Part shown: one piece after another, positions 26,258 through 36,236 of the stretch
Layout: every line of letters starts with the position of its first letter
Position numbering within the stretch: position 1 is the first letter of the stretch
Source of the DNA: Candidatus Poribacteria bacterium
Lineage (GTDB): Bacteria; Poribacteria; WGA-4E; WGA-3G
Assembly: GCA_007571305.1 (NCBI GenBank)
Contig: RKRR01000023.1
Span: forward strand, 1 to 54,022
Length of the DNA: 54,022 nucleotides
Direction of reading: 5' to 3'
Notes under the pieces: model-generated
Databases searched by the model: none
What the model saw: only the letters and a program-made list of their open reading frames with translations
Told to the model about the DNA's origin: nothing
Program-made: the position numbers and the translations under genes

Positions 26258-26953
26258 CTAACTGGCTTCCTTGAACCGATATCCAACCCCGTGTACTGTC
26301 TCAATATCCTTCCCGAATTCCCCGAGTTTACGTCGAAGGCGGCTGACATGCGTATCCACTGTCCTATGGATGCCGTAATACTCTGGTCCCCATATCACGT
26401 CCATGAGAATATCGCGGGTAAAGACGCGTCCTGGCGAACGTGCGAATAACGTAATAAGTTTGAATTCGGTAGCTGTGAGATCGATTGAGCCGTTTTCGGT
26501 CAAGACCTGATGTTTGTCCAAATCTATTGTGAGTCCGTGCATTTCAATCTGCTTGGTGTTTTCTGTTTGTTTGCTGGCTTGGATGCGGCGTAGCACAGCG
26601 GATACTCGTAGTACGACTTCTCTTGGACTAAAGGGTTTTGTGATATAATCATCTGCACCGAGTTCCAAGCCTGCCACCCGGTCCCGTTCTTCGACCTTCG
26701 CGGTTACCATCACGATAGGGATATTTTTGGTCCTTGGATCATTCTTTAGTAACCGACAAACGATAAGTCCATCCACTTCAGGGAGCATCAAGTCTAACAA
26801 AATGAGGTCCGGCGGCTTTTCGACAGCCCGATGGAGAGCATCTGCGCCGTTCCGGACGTAATCTGTTTCAAAACCAGCTGCTTGTAGATTGTACCGTAAT
26901 AGGTCCACAATGTCACGTTCATCTTCAACAATTAGAATCTGTGCATCCATCAA
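26258..26953 (-). CDS. OmpR/PhoB-family response regulator
   Basis: The 231-residue protein has a receiver domain with acidic residues E10/D11, phospho-acceptor D54 (LLDLMLPE), T84 and K106 (TKPFSP), and a C-terminal winged-helix DNA-binding domain (about 130-231). The latter contains LTATEFKLITLFARSPGRVF and HVSRLRRKLGEFG, close to PhoB. No histidine kinase is next to it, so it is an orphan in this window. A promoter lies at 27230-27259. Confidence 0.92.
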   Translation of the reverse strand: MMDAQILIVEDERDIVDLLRYNLQAAGFETDYVRNGADALHRAVEKPPDLILLDLMLPEVDGLIVCRLLKNDPRTKNIPIVMVTAKVEERDRVAGLELGADDYITKPFSPREVVLRVSAVLRRIQASKQTENTKQIEMHGLTIDLDKHQVLTENGSIDLTATEFKLITLFARSPGRVFTRDILMDVIWGPEYYGIHRTVDTHVSRLRRKLGEFGKDIETVHGVGYRFKEAS

Positions 26954-27229
26954 AGCCTACCTTTTTCGTATAAAGTGGGTTGTAAAGATATATCTGCCTG
27001 TTGTATCTTTTGAGGTAAGATAATAGGTTTATATCTAAAGTTAAGCCTGCGTAATATTTTATAGTCTGATACTTTTGCAGATCGTGTCCGTCGTTGCTCC
27101 TTCCAAACAATTTCTTGAAACCTAATCTGTCGCGGGGCTCTTTTATCTTGTGCCCCGCAAGGGTAGAAAGTGTCCAATGCTTTTCTGTTCACTGTAGAAC
27201 CACTTCTGACCGATAATGATTACATCTCT

Positions 27230-27259
27230 ATTTTAACAAATTATGATCTGTTGTGTCAA
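27230..27259 (-). promoter_or_regulatory. Promoter of the response-regulator gene
   Basis: Minus strand: TTGACA (27259-27254), 18-base spacer, TAAAAT (27235-27230). The leader would be about 270 bases, long enough to hold regulatory structure or a short ORF. Confidence 0.75.
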
Positions 27260-27706
27260 TTTTCAGGGCGGTCAGTAAGAGTCGGGAATCGGAGTGTTTG
27301 CTTGGCTGTTTCCACTCTCCTATAGACAAACTATTGGTAACGCGAGTTTGATAAAAATTAGTCTGAAGATTCTTGGGTATAAAGGGAACCCTTTTTGGTA
27401 GAATGAAGTATCCAATCTTCGACCCAAAGGCGTTCTCCGATGCGTATGGTATCCCTTTTCTGCGAAATACACGATTTTTTTATCAGGAATGAAGTCTGTC
27501 CATCAGTACACTGTCTGCTAAGAAACGCATCTTCGGAAACATGAGACAATCGCCTACACGCATCCGCGGAAGAAGTCTACGCTGAAACTGTGCGAACTTC
27601 AGATTGGTCCTTGCATCAGCAATAATTTCCAGTTTCCTAACGTCGCATACTCAGAATCGGACAGAAGAAAAAATCAATGAAAATGCGTGAAAAATGTGTT
27701 ATTATT

Positions 27707-27863
27707 TTCTCTAAGTTGCCACTTCGTAGCACAGATTATTAGGCTGTGCAGCTTCGCAACGAAAATGACCCGGAATACGCTCAACCTTGCGTAGAAACGA
27801 AGAAGTCTCGGTAAAAAATTGGGCTTCGTGTATCTGAAATCATAGAGGTAGCAACTTGGGTTA
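27707..27863. mobile_element. MITE-like element, copy 3 (157 bp, left end decayed)
   Basis: The right end GTAGCAACTTGGGTTA is intact; the left end keeps only AAGTTGCCAC of the terminal repeat. The interior is more diverged than in the other copies. It ends 40 bases before the M28 peptidase start. Confidence 0.7.
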
Positions 27864-27903
27864 AAATAGAAGGGGGTAATGACTCATTACAACGCTAATA
27901 AAT

Positions 27904-30012
27904 ATGGCTCATCTGCCATGGCTGGCTTGGAGATCACATTTTTGCTTTCTCTGCATTTCTGTTGTGTTCGCGCTTTATTCTCATAACGTCTTCGGTATGC
28001 GTGGGTTCACCTTAGAAAGTGCTGCTACACAAAAACAATATGAGACCCGTTTTAAGGATATGGTTTCAGCGGAAAGATGCCAACATAAATTGCGTTATCT
28101 GACTGAGGAGCCTCATCTCGCTGGGACAGAAAATAGTCGTAAAGTCGCGGAATATCTTCGGAATGAATATGAAAGTTACGGTTTGCAGGTTCAGGTATAC
28201 GAGTATCACGTATATCTTCCGCATCCGCTTGAGGTGCATGTAGCACTGCTCTCACCGACCGAACACCTTGCTATCGGCAAAGAAGCGGGTTGGGAGTGGG
28301 ATAAGGATTCTTATGAAACAGAGATTGTGCCAGGGTACAACGCCTATTCGCCTGATGCGGATGTAACAGCCGAACTCATCTACGTCAATAAAGGGTTACC
28401 CGCAGACTACCAAACTCTCGCCGATCAAGGTATCTCGGTGGAAGGAAAGATCTGTATTGGACGATATGGTGGCAGTTATCGTGGTGTGAAAGCTAAAGTT
28501 GCTGGCGATAACGGGGCAGTCGGTTTGATTTTATACTCAGATCCGGCGGACGATGGATACATGCGTGGTGATGTTTATCCTCGGGGCCCGTGGCGTTCTG
28601 GTGATGCAATACAACGCGGAACCGTGAAGTATATCTTTCAACACGCCAGTGATCCACTGACACCCGGTTGGGCGGCGACTAAAGATGCAGAGAGACTCTC
28701 ATTTGACGAAGCCACAGATCTTCCCAAGATTCCTGTAGTGCCTATCGCTTATAGAGATGCCGAACCATTTCTGAAAGCACTTGCAGGACCAAATGTTCCC
28801 TCCGCGTGGCAGGGCGGCTTACCTTTTGCCTATCACATTGGACCGGGACCTGCCAGAGTGCGAATCAAGGTGCGTTGTGAACACAGCATCCGCCCAATCT
28901 ATAATGTTATTGCGACTTTAGAAGGCACGAAGTATCCAGATCAGTGGGTAATCTTGGGCAATCACCATGATGCTTGGATTTATGGAGCTGCAGACCCTGG
29001 CAGCGGCACCACTTCGCTCTTAGAGGTTGCGCAATGTTTGGGTGAACTCGCCAAAGCGGGGACACGTCCGAAGCGAACGATTGTTTTTGCGTCATGGGAT
29101 GCCGAAGAATTCGGTATCCTCGGTTCAACAGAGTGGGTTGAAGATTTGAAGACGACACTCCAGCAGAAAACTATCGCATACCTCAATGTAGACATCGCAG
29201 CGACGGGGGGACGGTTCTACGTGAGCGCAACGCCGTCGCTGCGGGAACTCATGCGCGAAGTAACCCAAAATGTCATTGATCCGGGAACGCTCAAACCCGT
29301 TTACAAGAGTTGGAAAACAGCACAAGGCAAGGAGATTCCGCAGATCGGTAACCTCGGAAGTGGTTCAGATCATTCGCCGTTTGTTGGGCATGCGGGTATT
29401 CCTGCTGTCAGTATGGGATTTGGAGGTCCTTATGGGGTCTACCATGCCATGCAAGATAATTTTTACTGGATGACACACTTCGGGGATCCGACTTTTCAAT
29501 ATCAGGTTGCGATGGCGCAAGTCTGGGGCACACTTGCATTGCAGCTCGCCAATGCAGATGTTTTACCTTTCGACTACGAGACGTATGCGACAGACCTGAT
29601 GACCCCTTTGAAACTGTTGCAAAATTCTGGCTCGAAAAACAAGATTGCCAAAGATGTTGAGAAATTAGACGGTTTACTCGCAGAATGGCAGCAAGCAGCA
29701 GGGAGACTCAATAGGGAACTTACGCGTTACCTCGCTTCTGACGATCTATCTCAGATTTCGAAGATAAACCAGCGATTATACCAATTAGAGCGGAACTTGA
29801 CGAGTGAGACTGGCTTGCCGTTACGCCCTTGGTTTAAGCATCTCATTTATGCCCCGGGCCTTAACACTGGCTACGCGGCGGTCATTTTTCCTGGGGTAAT
29901 TGATGCACTGGAGAGTGGTGATGATGCAGCGGTACATGCAGAGATTGATAGATTGGTTGAGGCGTTCACACGAATGATTCGAGGGATTGACGGAATTCGG
30001 AGTATGCTGTAA
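27904..30012 (+). CDS. M28-family carboxypeptidase, glutamate carboxypeptidase II-like
   Basis: A 702-residue zinc peptidase with a signal-like N-terminus (hydrophobic residues 12-30), a PA (protease-associated) insert at about 150-290, the M28 catalytic domain at about 330-540 and a helical dimerisation tail. The di-zinc ligands are H355 (GNHHDAW), D365 (ADPGSGTT), E402 (WDAEEFG), D430 (LNVDIA) and H514 (VYHAMQD), with E401 as catalytic base. All match the GCPII/transferrin-receptor family. It likely acts outside the cytoplasm on peptides. Confidence 0.92.
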   Translation: MAHLPWLAWRSHFCFLCISVVFALYSHNVFGMRGFTLESAATQKQYETRFKDMVSAERCQHKLRYLTEEPHLAGTENSRKVAEYLRNEYESYGLQVQVYEYHVYLPHPLEVHVALLSPTEHLAIGKEAGWEWDKDSYETEIVPGYNAYSPDADVTAELIYVNKGLPADYQTLADQGISVEGKICIGRYGGSYRGVKAKVAGDNGAVGLILYSDPADDGYMRGDVYPRGPWRSGDAIQRGTVKYIFQHASDPLTPGWAATKDAERLSFDEATDLPKIPVVPIAYRDAEPFLKALAGPNVPSAWQGGLPFAYHIGPGPARVRIKVRCEHSIRPIYNVIATLEGTKYPDQWVILGNHHDAWIYGAADPGSGTTSLLEVAQCLGELAKAGTRPKRTIVFASWDAEEFGILGSTEWVEDLKTTLQQKTIAYLNVDIAATGGRFYVSATPSLRELMREVTQNVIDPGTLKPVYKSWKTAQGKEIPQIGNLGSGSDHSPFVGHAGIPAVSMGFGGPYGVYHAMQDNFYWMTHFGDPTFQYQVAMAQVWGTLALQLANADVLPFDYETYATDLMTPLKLLQNSGSKNKIAKDVEKLDGLLAEWQQAAGRLNRELTRYLASDDLSQISKINQRLYQLERNLTSETGLPLRPWFKHLIYAPGLNTGYAAVIFPGVIDALESGDDAAVHAEIDRLVEAFTRMIRGIDGIRSML

Positions 30013-30111
30013 TTTGTGATTAATATGGATGAAAACAGGGTCTAAAAATGGAAAACTGAATGGCTCTGTTCTCGGAATAATCAAAGTCCAAAACCACTCA
30101 TCGCGTTTGTT

Positions 30112-31152
30112 TTATCGGGTTTCGGGTGTAACTGCTACTGCTGATTCTGCTTTCAACATAACCGAATCGCCTATCTGAAACGTGCAACGGTAGTCGGTCT
30201 GGACGAAGTAATGTTGCCCATCCACTTCGACCTGATATGTGAAATCGTGCCCTTTAAACGCTTTCCCGACAATGTGCCCGCTTTTAATGTTACGCTGAGC
30301 GTCAAATGCCATCATCTGCAAACATTCGGGACGAATTGAGAGCAGCGCGCTCCCACTCTCAGCACCTTCCACTTTTACACGTCCGAACGGGGTTTCTGCG
30401 ATCCCATCTTTGATGTCTGCGCGAATGAAATTCGTCTGTCCCAGAAAATCTGCGACATAAGCCGTTTTTGGATGACGGTACACCGTCTCGGGGGTGCCGA
30501 TCTGTTCAAGTGAGCCTTCTTTCATCACTCCCAATCGCTCGGAGAAACTCAATGCTTCTTCTTGGGCATGTGTGACAAGCACCGCGCTGATCCCTTCGGT
30601 TTTCAGGAGCGATCGGACTTCTTCACGGGTAGATTGCCGTAACCCCGGATCAAGACTTGAAAAAGGCTCATCTAAGAGGAGTAATTTCGGACAGGCAACG
30701 ATAGCGCGCGCCAACGCAACCCGCTGCTGCTCACCACCGGAGAGGTGGTGCGGTAAACGCGAATGTAAATTCGTCATGCCGACCATTTCCAGCACCTCGA
30801 ATGCCCTTTCCTGCCTCTTCTTTTTCGACACCTTTCGCAGTCCAAAAGCTACGTTTTCAAGAACATTTTTGTGTGGAAAGAGCGCATAGTCTTGAAAAAC
30901 GAATCCGATGCCTCGTGATTCGGCTGGTACATGGACGTTGCTGCTGGCGAGCGTGCGCTCCGCCATAGAGATTCTGCCGGTGTCCGCAGTTTCAAATCCA
31001 GCGACTATGCGTAAGGTCGTCGTCTTTCCACAACCACTGGGGCCTAAAAGGGCGAAAATTTCACCTGGATAAACCGTGAAACTGACATCTTTCACGACAG
31101 GGGTAGCGGCAAATTGCTTCGTAATAGATTCGACAGTGAGTAGTGGTGTCAT
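30112..31152 (-). CDS. ABC transporter ATP-binding protein (PotA/FbpC-like), no partners nearby
   Basis: The 346-residue protein has Walker A GPSGCGKTT (37-45), the Q-loop FQDYALFPH (86-94), signature LSGGEQQ (137-143), Walker B LLLLDEPF (157-164) and the switch VTHAQEEAL. The C-terminal third resembles a TOBE domain, as in ATPases for iron, spermidine or phosphonate uptake. No permease or binding protein is adjacent. It faces the M28 gene tail to tail with 99 bases between. Confidence 0.9.
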   Translation of the reverse strand: MTPLLTVESITKQFAATPVVKDVSFTVYPGEIFALLGPSGCGKTTTLRIVAGFETADTGRISMAERTLASSNVHVPAESRGIGFVFQDYALFPHKNVLENVAFGLRKVSKKKRQERAFEVLEMVGMTNLHSRLPHHLSGGEQQRVALARAIVACPKLLLLDEPFSSLDPGLRQSTREEVRSLLKTEGISAVLVTHAQEEALSFSERLGVMKEGSLEQIGTPETVYRHPKTAYVADFLGQTNFIRADIKDGIAETPFGRVKVEGAESGSALLSIRPECLQMMAFDAQRNIKSGHIVGKAFKGHDFTYQVEVDGQHYFVQTDYRCTFQIGDSVMLKAESAVAVTPETR

Positions 31153-31529
31153 TTTTTAATTTCTACCGAATACACAATTCAACACAAATCTGATATAAAG
31201 TTAAAAAATAATTCGGTAATTGGTGGGCAATGAATGGTTTCTCTACTACAAACAAGGTTGCATGTAGTAATTATCATAACCCAAGTTGTGAGTTATGTAG
31301 CATAACCTGTTAGGTTGTGCTCTTAAGCACGCAGGAGACCCACGGTTTCCTACGCTACGAAATGCCTCCGAATCATGAGATCGTTTCAGCGAAAAATGGA
31401 ACGAGATGCCTAAAATCTTGTGAGTGGTAACTTGCGTTATCATAGTATATAGCTGTCTCGGTGAATCCTAAAAACGTTCCCTCAGTAGATGAGATTTCCA
31501 ATTGCATCATTGCTTGCTAACAGCCAACC
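31153..31529. other. 377-base intergenic region with repeats
   Basis: It contains a short ACTACAAAC...TGTAGTA hairpin block (31241-31271) like that near the duplicated PhyH genes, followed directly by MITE-like copy 4. No gene is seen. Confidence 0.7.
31277..31439. mobile_element. MITE-like element, copy 4 (163 bp)
   Basis: Begins TAACCCAAGTTGTGAG and ends GGTAACTTGCGTTA, one mismatch from the other right ends. It includes GTAGCATAACCTGTTAGG and the hairpin AGGAGACC-CAC-GGTTTCCT. Confidence 0.85.
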
Positions 31530-33461
31530 TTAAAGTGTATGTCCGGCGCCGGACGAGGGCATGTATAGATGCAATGCGAAACTGATGAGGCTTAGAATGC
31601 TCCGTGGAATATAATCACCCAAAACCAATCCGAGGAAGAAGGGGATCGCTTTGCGATATGTTTGCCAACCCGAAAACCGCAGGATCAGGAACTTGATGAG
31701 CCAACTCACCATTACGGGAAACCAAAAATAGATAAGACCACCCCATGACGCGCCTGACAACACATAACCTGACGGATGTAGCGTCCACCACAGCAGGCGG
31801 GTTCGTAAAAAATTAAGAAGAAAAACAAAGGCGAATCCACCACTCATAAAGATCATAGCGCTAACATCTGGTTCTTTGGGATGCTGTAACCAACTTTGAA
31901 GTGGGTTGAAACTCTCCCATCCGAAACGTCCAACAACGCCTTGACATTGCGCCAGCACACCGTAATGATAAGCAACTTGCAAATACGTCCAAAACGTCGC
32001 CAATGCTCCGACAGCGATTGCCAGTGCCATTCCCAATAGCAGCGTCTTACCGGGCATTCCTGAGCGTTCTCCAATCCGTAGGGATTCAATCTGGTTCGGC
32101 ATCGGGTGCGAACGGTTGCAACGGTTGAAAGCATACAGAAATGTCATTATAGTGAGATTCGTGGCACCGAGTTGCCGTGTTCCGAACATACCTACCATCA
32201 TCTGTCGCGGATTGATACCGATGACTTCGTGGTAAGGCGGACCGAGTTCAGCGCGCACGCGTCCTATCGCTATGGCAAATGCTATGAATAAGGCATAGAA
32301 TACACTAATTGCCCACAACGACATACCCGCGGCATAGCAGAATCCGAAAACGAGTCCTATACTTAACACAGTCAGGACTGTGACTGTCCGATAGGAGAAA
32401 GGTTCGTTGCTATCGTCCCCGCGTTCGATTCCGATTACATGCCGGAAAAAACGAACGAAATGCCGGCGGCTCATCCAGAGTGTCAACACGGCGATACCCA
32501 CCCAAGCTCCCGATGCGCGGTCGTTGAAATGCAAAATATTGAGGTTTGTTACGCCAACTGTGCTTGCGATTACGCGTTCCGCACGGGTGAGCCAGAAGAA
32601 GAACCACGTCGAGAAGGCAAGGTCAAGGGGCATGAAATAGGTTAATCCAACGATCGCAAGGTTAAAGGACATTGAGGCATAGCCGATCGCATTCCAAGGG
32701 CGTTCCGTAAAGTGCCGGTCGAGTCGATAGTTAGGCGGTAGCGCAGGGATAACAGGAAAAATGTCGTGCAATCCAGCCATCACGCGGAGGAGCGCGGCGA
32801 TCCCGAATCCGAACCAGAGGGCACGAGAGCGAAAGAAGCTTCGATTCGTTGTCATTTGCAAGGGCAATTGGGTTAAGGGAAAACTCAGTTTTTCGCGTTC
32901 CATCCACTGTTTGCGGAGGAGGAGTCCTAAACAGAGGAGTGAACCGTAGAGCAGAAAGATAAAGCCTGACCAAAGGAGTGCAGGTCTCACCCAAATGCGG
33001 AGATGTTCTGCCCAATAGATACTCGATTCACCTTCGTAGTAACCCGCTAACCACTCGAACTCGTGGACTGTGAGCCATGATGGAATGTGGTGTAGGAAGA
33101 GTTGCGACCATTCGTTTTCAGGTGTCGCGAACCAGAACGGATGTGCCAACGTTCCCATGAGAATTGCCATCATAGCGTGTCCTGAGATCGTGGACACCAT
33201 CGTCACCATAATGTAAATGAGGAGCAATTCAGCAGGGGTGAAGGCAAGGTGTGGCGCGCCTTTATGGAGGAGGACGTTCAGCGCGAGCAACACAAATAGT
33301 GTAAAAACCGCGTTGGAAAACGGTGAAACGAGTGTGTAGACAGCATACCAGAGTTCACTCGCTATCCCTACCCAATACGCGTTAACAACAACCAGAATCA
33401 GTCCGACAATTAATGCTTTTTTCGTGATGACATCGGGTGGGTTCTCGATTCTGGAATTCAT
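31530..33461 (-). CDS. Large multi-pass membrane protein, DUF6785-like
   Basis: A 643-residue protein with about 12 to 14 hydrophobic helices. It resembles the DUF6785/DUF6784 family often found in Planctomycetes and Poribacteria: an N-terminal helix, AFTPAELLLIYIMVTMVSTISGH, REKLSFPLTQLPLQM, and PPYHEVIGINPRQMM. The function of the family is unknown to me; a transporter is a guess from the topology. It is 107 bases after the S41 protease gene. Confidence 0.75.
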   Translation of the reverse strand: MNSRIENPPDVITKKALIVGLILVVVNAYWVGIASELWYAVYTLVSPFSNAVFTLFVLLALNVLLHKGAPHLAFTPAELLLIYIMVTMVSTISGHAMMAILMGTLAHPFWFATPENEWSQLFLHHIPSWLTVHEFEWLAGYYEGESSIYWAEHLRIWVRPALLWSGFIFLLYGSLLCLGLLLRKQWMEREKLSFPLTQLPLQMTTNRSFFRSRALWFGFGIAALLRVMAGLHDIFPVIPALPPNYRLDRHFTERPWNAIGYASMSFNLAIVGLTYFMPLDLAFSTWFFFWLTRAERVIASTVGVTNLNILHFNDRASGAWVGIAVLTLWMSRRHFVRFFRHVIGIERGDDSNEPFSYRTVTVLTVLSIGLVFGFCYAAGMSLWAISVFYALFIAFAIAIGRVRAELGPPYHEVIGINPRQMMVGMFGTRQLGATNLTIMTFLYAFNRCNRSHPMPNQIESLRIGERSGMPGKTLLLGMALAIAVGALATFWTYLQVAYHYGVLAQCQGVVGRFGWESFNPLQSWLQHPKEPDVSAMIFMSGGFAFVFLLNFLRTRLLWWTLHPSGYVLSGASWGGLIYFWFPVMVSWLIKFLILRFSGWQTYRKAIPFFLGLVLGDYIPRSILSLISFALHLYMPSSGAGHTL

Positions 33462-33479
33462 GTTTTTGGGATGGCTATC

Positions 33480-33555
33480 AGTTATCAGTTAAAGAAGGAA
33501 CCGATAGTCCTAACACCTGTTGTGACCGACAGTTGAAGCCTGAGGACTGATAACT
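33480..33555. repeat. Inverted repeat between two genes
   Basis: AGTTATCAG (33480-33488) and CTGATAACT (33547-33555) are perfect 9 bp inverted copies around 58 bases, in the 107-base gap. It looks like another small non-coding repeat unit. Confidence 0.5.
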
Positions 33556-33568
33556 ATTCTTCTGACGA

Positions 33569-35113
33569 CTATTCTTCGGTGATAACCTCATCTTCCAGGG
33601 GGACGTTCGCTTGCGTCGTAGAGGGCGGTTCCGTTTCTTCTGGCATGGGGTTGAGATATTTTTCGACTTCATCGGCATGAATGATGCGAATTGCCTCTTG
33701 CAATTGTCTATCATACGCTAAGTTCACTACTTGATCAATACCGACATATAGATTAAAGAATTCCTCTGCGCGATGCTTAAGCCACCGCAAACTGATAGTG
33801 ATGTGTTCTTCTTCGAGGGTTTGCTGTAGTTTTGGGAGGGCAGGTTCGAGCAGAGAGAAGTCCTTTGGCATTTCGCCGGGATTCCGGTGTGCGTCATCGA
33901 TCCATTTTGAGACGAAATTTTGGACAGAATCGGTTGAATCGACCTTTCTGAGCATTATGCTTTCTATCTCGTCAGGTTCCTCAAGGTCAATATCGACGTG
34001 TGGTGTAATTCCTACCTTGTTAATTGAGGTGCCATTTGGCGTATAATAGGTGGAGATAGTGAGCGACATTGACCCCCCGTCAGGGAGTTCGTAGCGTTTT
34101 TGGACGACCCCTTTGCCGTAGGTTTTCTTTCCAACGAGGATGCCGCGGCGCGTATCCTTAATCGCACCCGCTACGATTTCGGATGCGCTGGCACTATACT
34201 CATTGACAAGAATGACAAGCAAAATCTCTGGAGGACACAATATATTCGGTGTTGCTTGGAATTCTTCGTTAAATTGGCTATTTGTTTCGCTTCTTGTTGA
34301 CACGATAAGCCCTTTGTCAATAAAAGCGTCAGCAATGTGATATGCAGCATTCAAGAGTCCGCCTTGATTGTTTCGTAAATCCAAGATGAGGGCTTTCATA
34401 CCGGCGGCTTTGTGTGCGGCGAGGGCGTTTTTAAATTCTACTTCTGTGCCATCCTTGTTTCCGATGAACCCTGAGATCTGAATGTAACCGATGTCCCCTT
34501 CAAGCATGGTTGATTTCACACTCCTGATAGGAACAATGGCACGGGTGAGCGTCACCTCGAAAGGTTCGAGAAATTTGCGTTGTACTGTGATTGTCACATC
34601 AGTGCCAGCTTTTCCTCTGAGCAAATCGATGACATCGTCCCGCGACATTCCCGTTTTTGCGCTGATGTGAATCTGTTTATCGTTGACTTTGGTGATGTAA
34701 TCTCCCGCTTGGAGATTGGCGAGCGCAGCGGGTGTGTTTGGAATCGGTTTAGAAATCTTAATAAATCCCCGATGATCGTTGTAGATATAGATACCAAGTC
34801 CTCCGAATTCGGCATTGTAGAGATTTTCGACAGCGCGTTGGTGGTCGCGCCGTTTGATGTAATAGGTATATGGGTCATCAAGGGCGGCAAGTGCTCCTTT
34901 GATCGAGCCGCGGAACAGCTCATTCGTATCGTCTATCGGTTTATAGTAGTTTTTCTCGGCAGTGCGGATAGCCGTTGTGAGGGCATCAGTTAGCATCACA
35001 CGGGTGATGCGTTCGTCTCCGCTTATGGCATCTTTTCCACTCGGGTTGATGATCAGAAACGGAATACCGATAGCAAATACTAAGACGATGAAGGACAAGG
35101 TGTATCTTTTCAT
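33569..35113 (-). CDS. S41-family carboxyl-terminal processing protease
   Basis: The 514-residue protein has an N-terminal membrane or signal helix (residues 5-23), a PDZ domain (about 100-190, GGLGIYIYNDHRGFIKIS) and the S41 catalytic domain. The Ser-Lys dyad is S309 (NEYSASASE) and K334 (TYGKG), spaced 25 residues apart as in Prc/CtpA. The conserved LDLRNNQGGLLN precedes it. It should act in the periplasm, trimming proteins from the C-terminus. It follows the LpxL-like gene by 67 bases. Confidence 0.92.
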   Translation of the reverse strand: MKRYTLSFIVLVFAIGIPFLIINPSGKDAISGDERITRVMLTDALTTAIRTAEKNYYKPIDDTNELFRGSIKGALAALDDPYTYYIKRRDHQRAVENLYNAEFGGLGIYIYNDHRGFIKISKPIPNTPAALANLQAGDYITKVNDKQIHISAKTGMSRDDVIDLLRGKAGTDVTITVQRKFLEPFEVTLTRAIVPIRSVKSTMLEGDIGYIQISGFIGNKDGTEVEFKNALAAHKAAGMKALILDLRNNQGGLLNAAYHIADAFIDKGLIVSTRSETNSQFNEEFQATPNILCPPEILLVILVNEYSASASEIVAGAIKDTRRGILVGKKTYGKGVVQKRYELPDGGSMSLTISTYYTPNGTSINKVGITPHVDIDLEEPDEIESIMLRKVDSTDSVQNFVSKWIDDAHRNPGEMPKDFSLLEPALPKLQQTLEEEHITISLRWLKHRAEEFFNLYVGIDQVVNLAYDRQLQEAIRIIHADEVEKYLNPMPEETEPPSTTQANVPLEDEVITEE

Positions 35114-35180
35114 AAAAATTTCCCTCTGCGGTTCAGAATATAGGGCAGCGTTTTCGCTATTTTTGAGAATTTTCTCTATT

Positions 35181-36119
35181 TTAACACGGATTCAGTGTTG
35201 ATGCAACACAATTTTTAAGAGGTGGTTGTGTTTTCCAGCGGTTATGGAGCCAAAGCCACTGTTCAGGATATTTATAGATGGATGCTTCTAAATGGTTTAG
35301 CAGCTGTGTTGTGTAGGTTTCAACGTCTCGTTCAAAATTGTCGGAGGGATTGGGGTGAATTGGAGGTGAGATATAGACATGGTGACGGTCGTCAGGTTGA
35401 CGGATGCTGAGTGAGAAAAGGAGGGGGGCTCCGGTCTTAATTGCTAATGTAACAGGACCGCGTGCCGCCGAAGCCGATTTCCCCAGAAAATTGACGAATA
35501 TACCTTCAGGACCAGCGTTTTGATCTGCGAAAAAACCGACTGCCTCGTTGTTTTTGAGGGCGCGCAGTGTCTCTCGGATCGCTCGCTTCCGAGGAATCAG
35601 TTTTAAACTCATCTGCTCCCGATGTCGCCAAATGTAGGCGTTAAGTGGCGCGTTTTTCAGAGGGAAAGCGATGGCTTTCGCCCGATCGGGAATCAGTGCT
35701 CCATATACCAGGGACAGGAGCTCCCAATTCCCGAAATGTGGTAGGAACACAATCGCCCCTGTGCCACCTGCCAAGGCTGTATGGAGATTTTCGGCACCTT
35801 CTACTGTGACTTCGTCCCAGATGTTCTCAGCGTCAAGTAGAGGAAACCGGAGGAACTCAATGCAGGTTTTGCCAACGTTGATGAAACTCGCCTTGCAAAT
35901 CTTTGTATGTTGCAATTTCGTGAAGCGGCTGCCGAACGCAATTTGTAGGTTGTTTAAGGCAATCTGTCGGCGTTTTTTGATGAGATGATAGCACAGCATC
36001 CCAAGACCGCTTCCGAGTTTCAGTGCCCATCTTTTAGGAAGGCGGCGGCATCCCCAACCGAAGGTTGCGACTATCCAGTATAGCCATCTATCTTTACGTG
36101 TGCTGCGCTTGCGGCGCAT
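35181..36119 (-). CDS. Lipid A acyltransferase, LpxL/HtrB family
   Basis: This 312-residue membrane-bound enzyme moves acyl chains onto lipid A. It shows the HxxxxE motif (H128 in HFGNWE, E133), an N-terminal hydrophobic segment with a basic start, NNLQIAFG, GFFADQNAGPEGIFVNFLGK and PEQWLWLHNRWK near the end. It is evidence for an LPS-type outer membrane. Its 5' flank has an extended -10 promoter. Confidence 0.9.
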   Translation of the reverse strand: MRRKRSTRKDRWLYWIVATFGWGCRRLPKRWALKLGSGLGMLCYHLIKKRRQIALNNLQIAFGSRFTKLQHTKICKASFINVGKTCIEFLRFPLLDAENIWDEVTVEGAENLHTALAGGTGAIVFLPHFGNWELLSLVYGALIPDRAKAIAFPLKNAPLNAYIWRHREQMSLKLIPRKRAIRETLRALKNNEAVGFFADQNAGPEGIFVNFLGKSASAARGPVTLAIKTGAPLLFSLSIRQPDDRHHVYISPPIHPNPSDNFERDVETYTTQLLNHLEASIYKYPEQWLWLHNRWKTQPPLKNCVASTLNPC

Positions 36120-36156
36120 TCCTGCCCTCCTTTTTATCTCAGTTCATAACAGACAA

Positions 36157-36165
36157 ATTATAGCA
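36157..36165 (-). promoter_or_regulatory. Extended -10 promoter of the LpxL-like gene
   Basis: Minus strand: TGC then TATAAT (36165-36157), an extended -10; no good -35 is seen at the normal distance. Confidence 0.5.
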
Positions 36166-36236
36166 CGTGTGGTAGACTTTATCCTATGAATTTTCTTTGA
36201 ACACAAGGTATCAGTCTTGTCGAGGGTGAGGCAACT

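Larger units (their letters stand above)
26954..27903. other. 950-base intergenic region
   Basis: It holds the leader and promoter of the response regulator (26954-27260), a MITE-like element (27707-27863), and a stretch around 27300-27700 in which I see no convincing gene. Two minus-strand open frames (80 and 63 codons) have no recognisable content or good start sites. Confidence 0.7.

Noticed and set aside
26950..27192. An 80-codon minus-strand frame overlapping the response-regulator start
   Set aside because: No recognisable sequence and no good ribosome site; it lies in the probable leader.
33478..33714. A 78-codon frame at the end of the S41 gene
   Set aside because: It is in another frame of the S41 coding sequence and of the repeat after it; no support.
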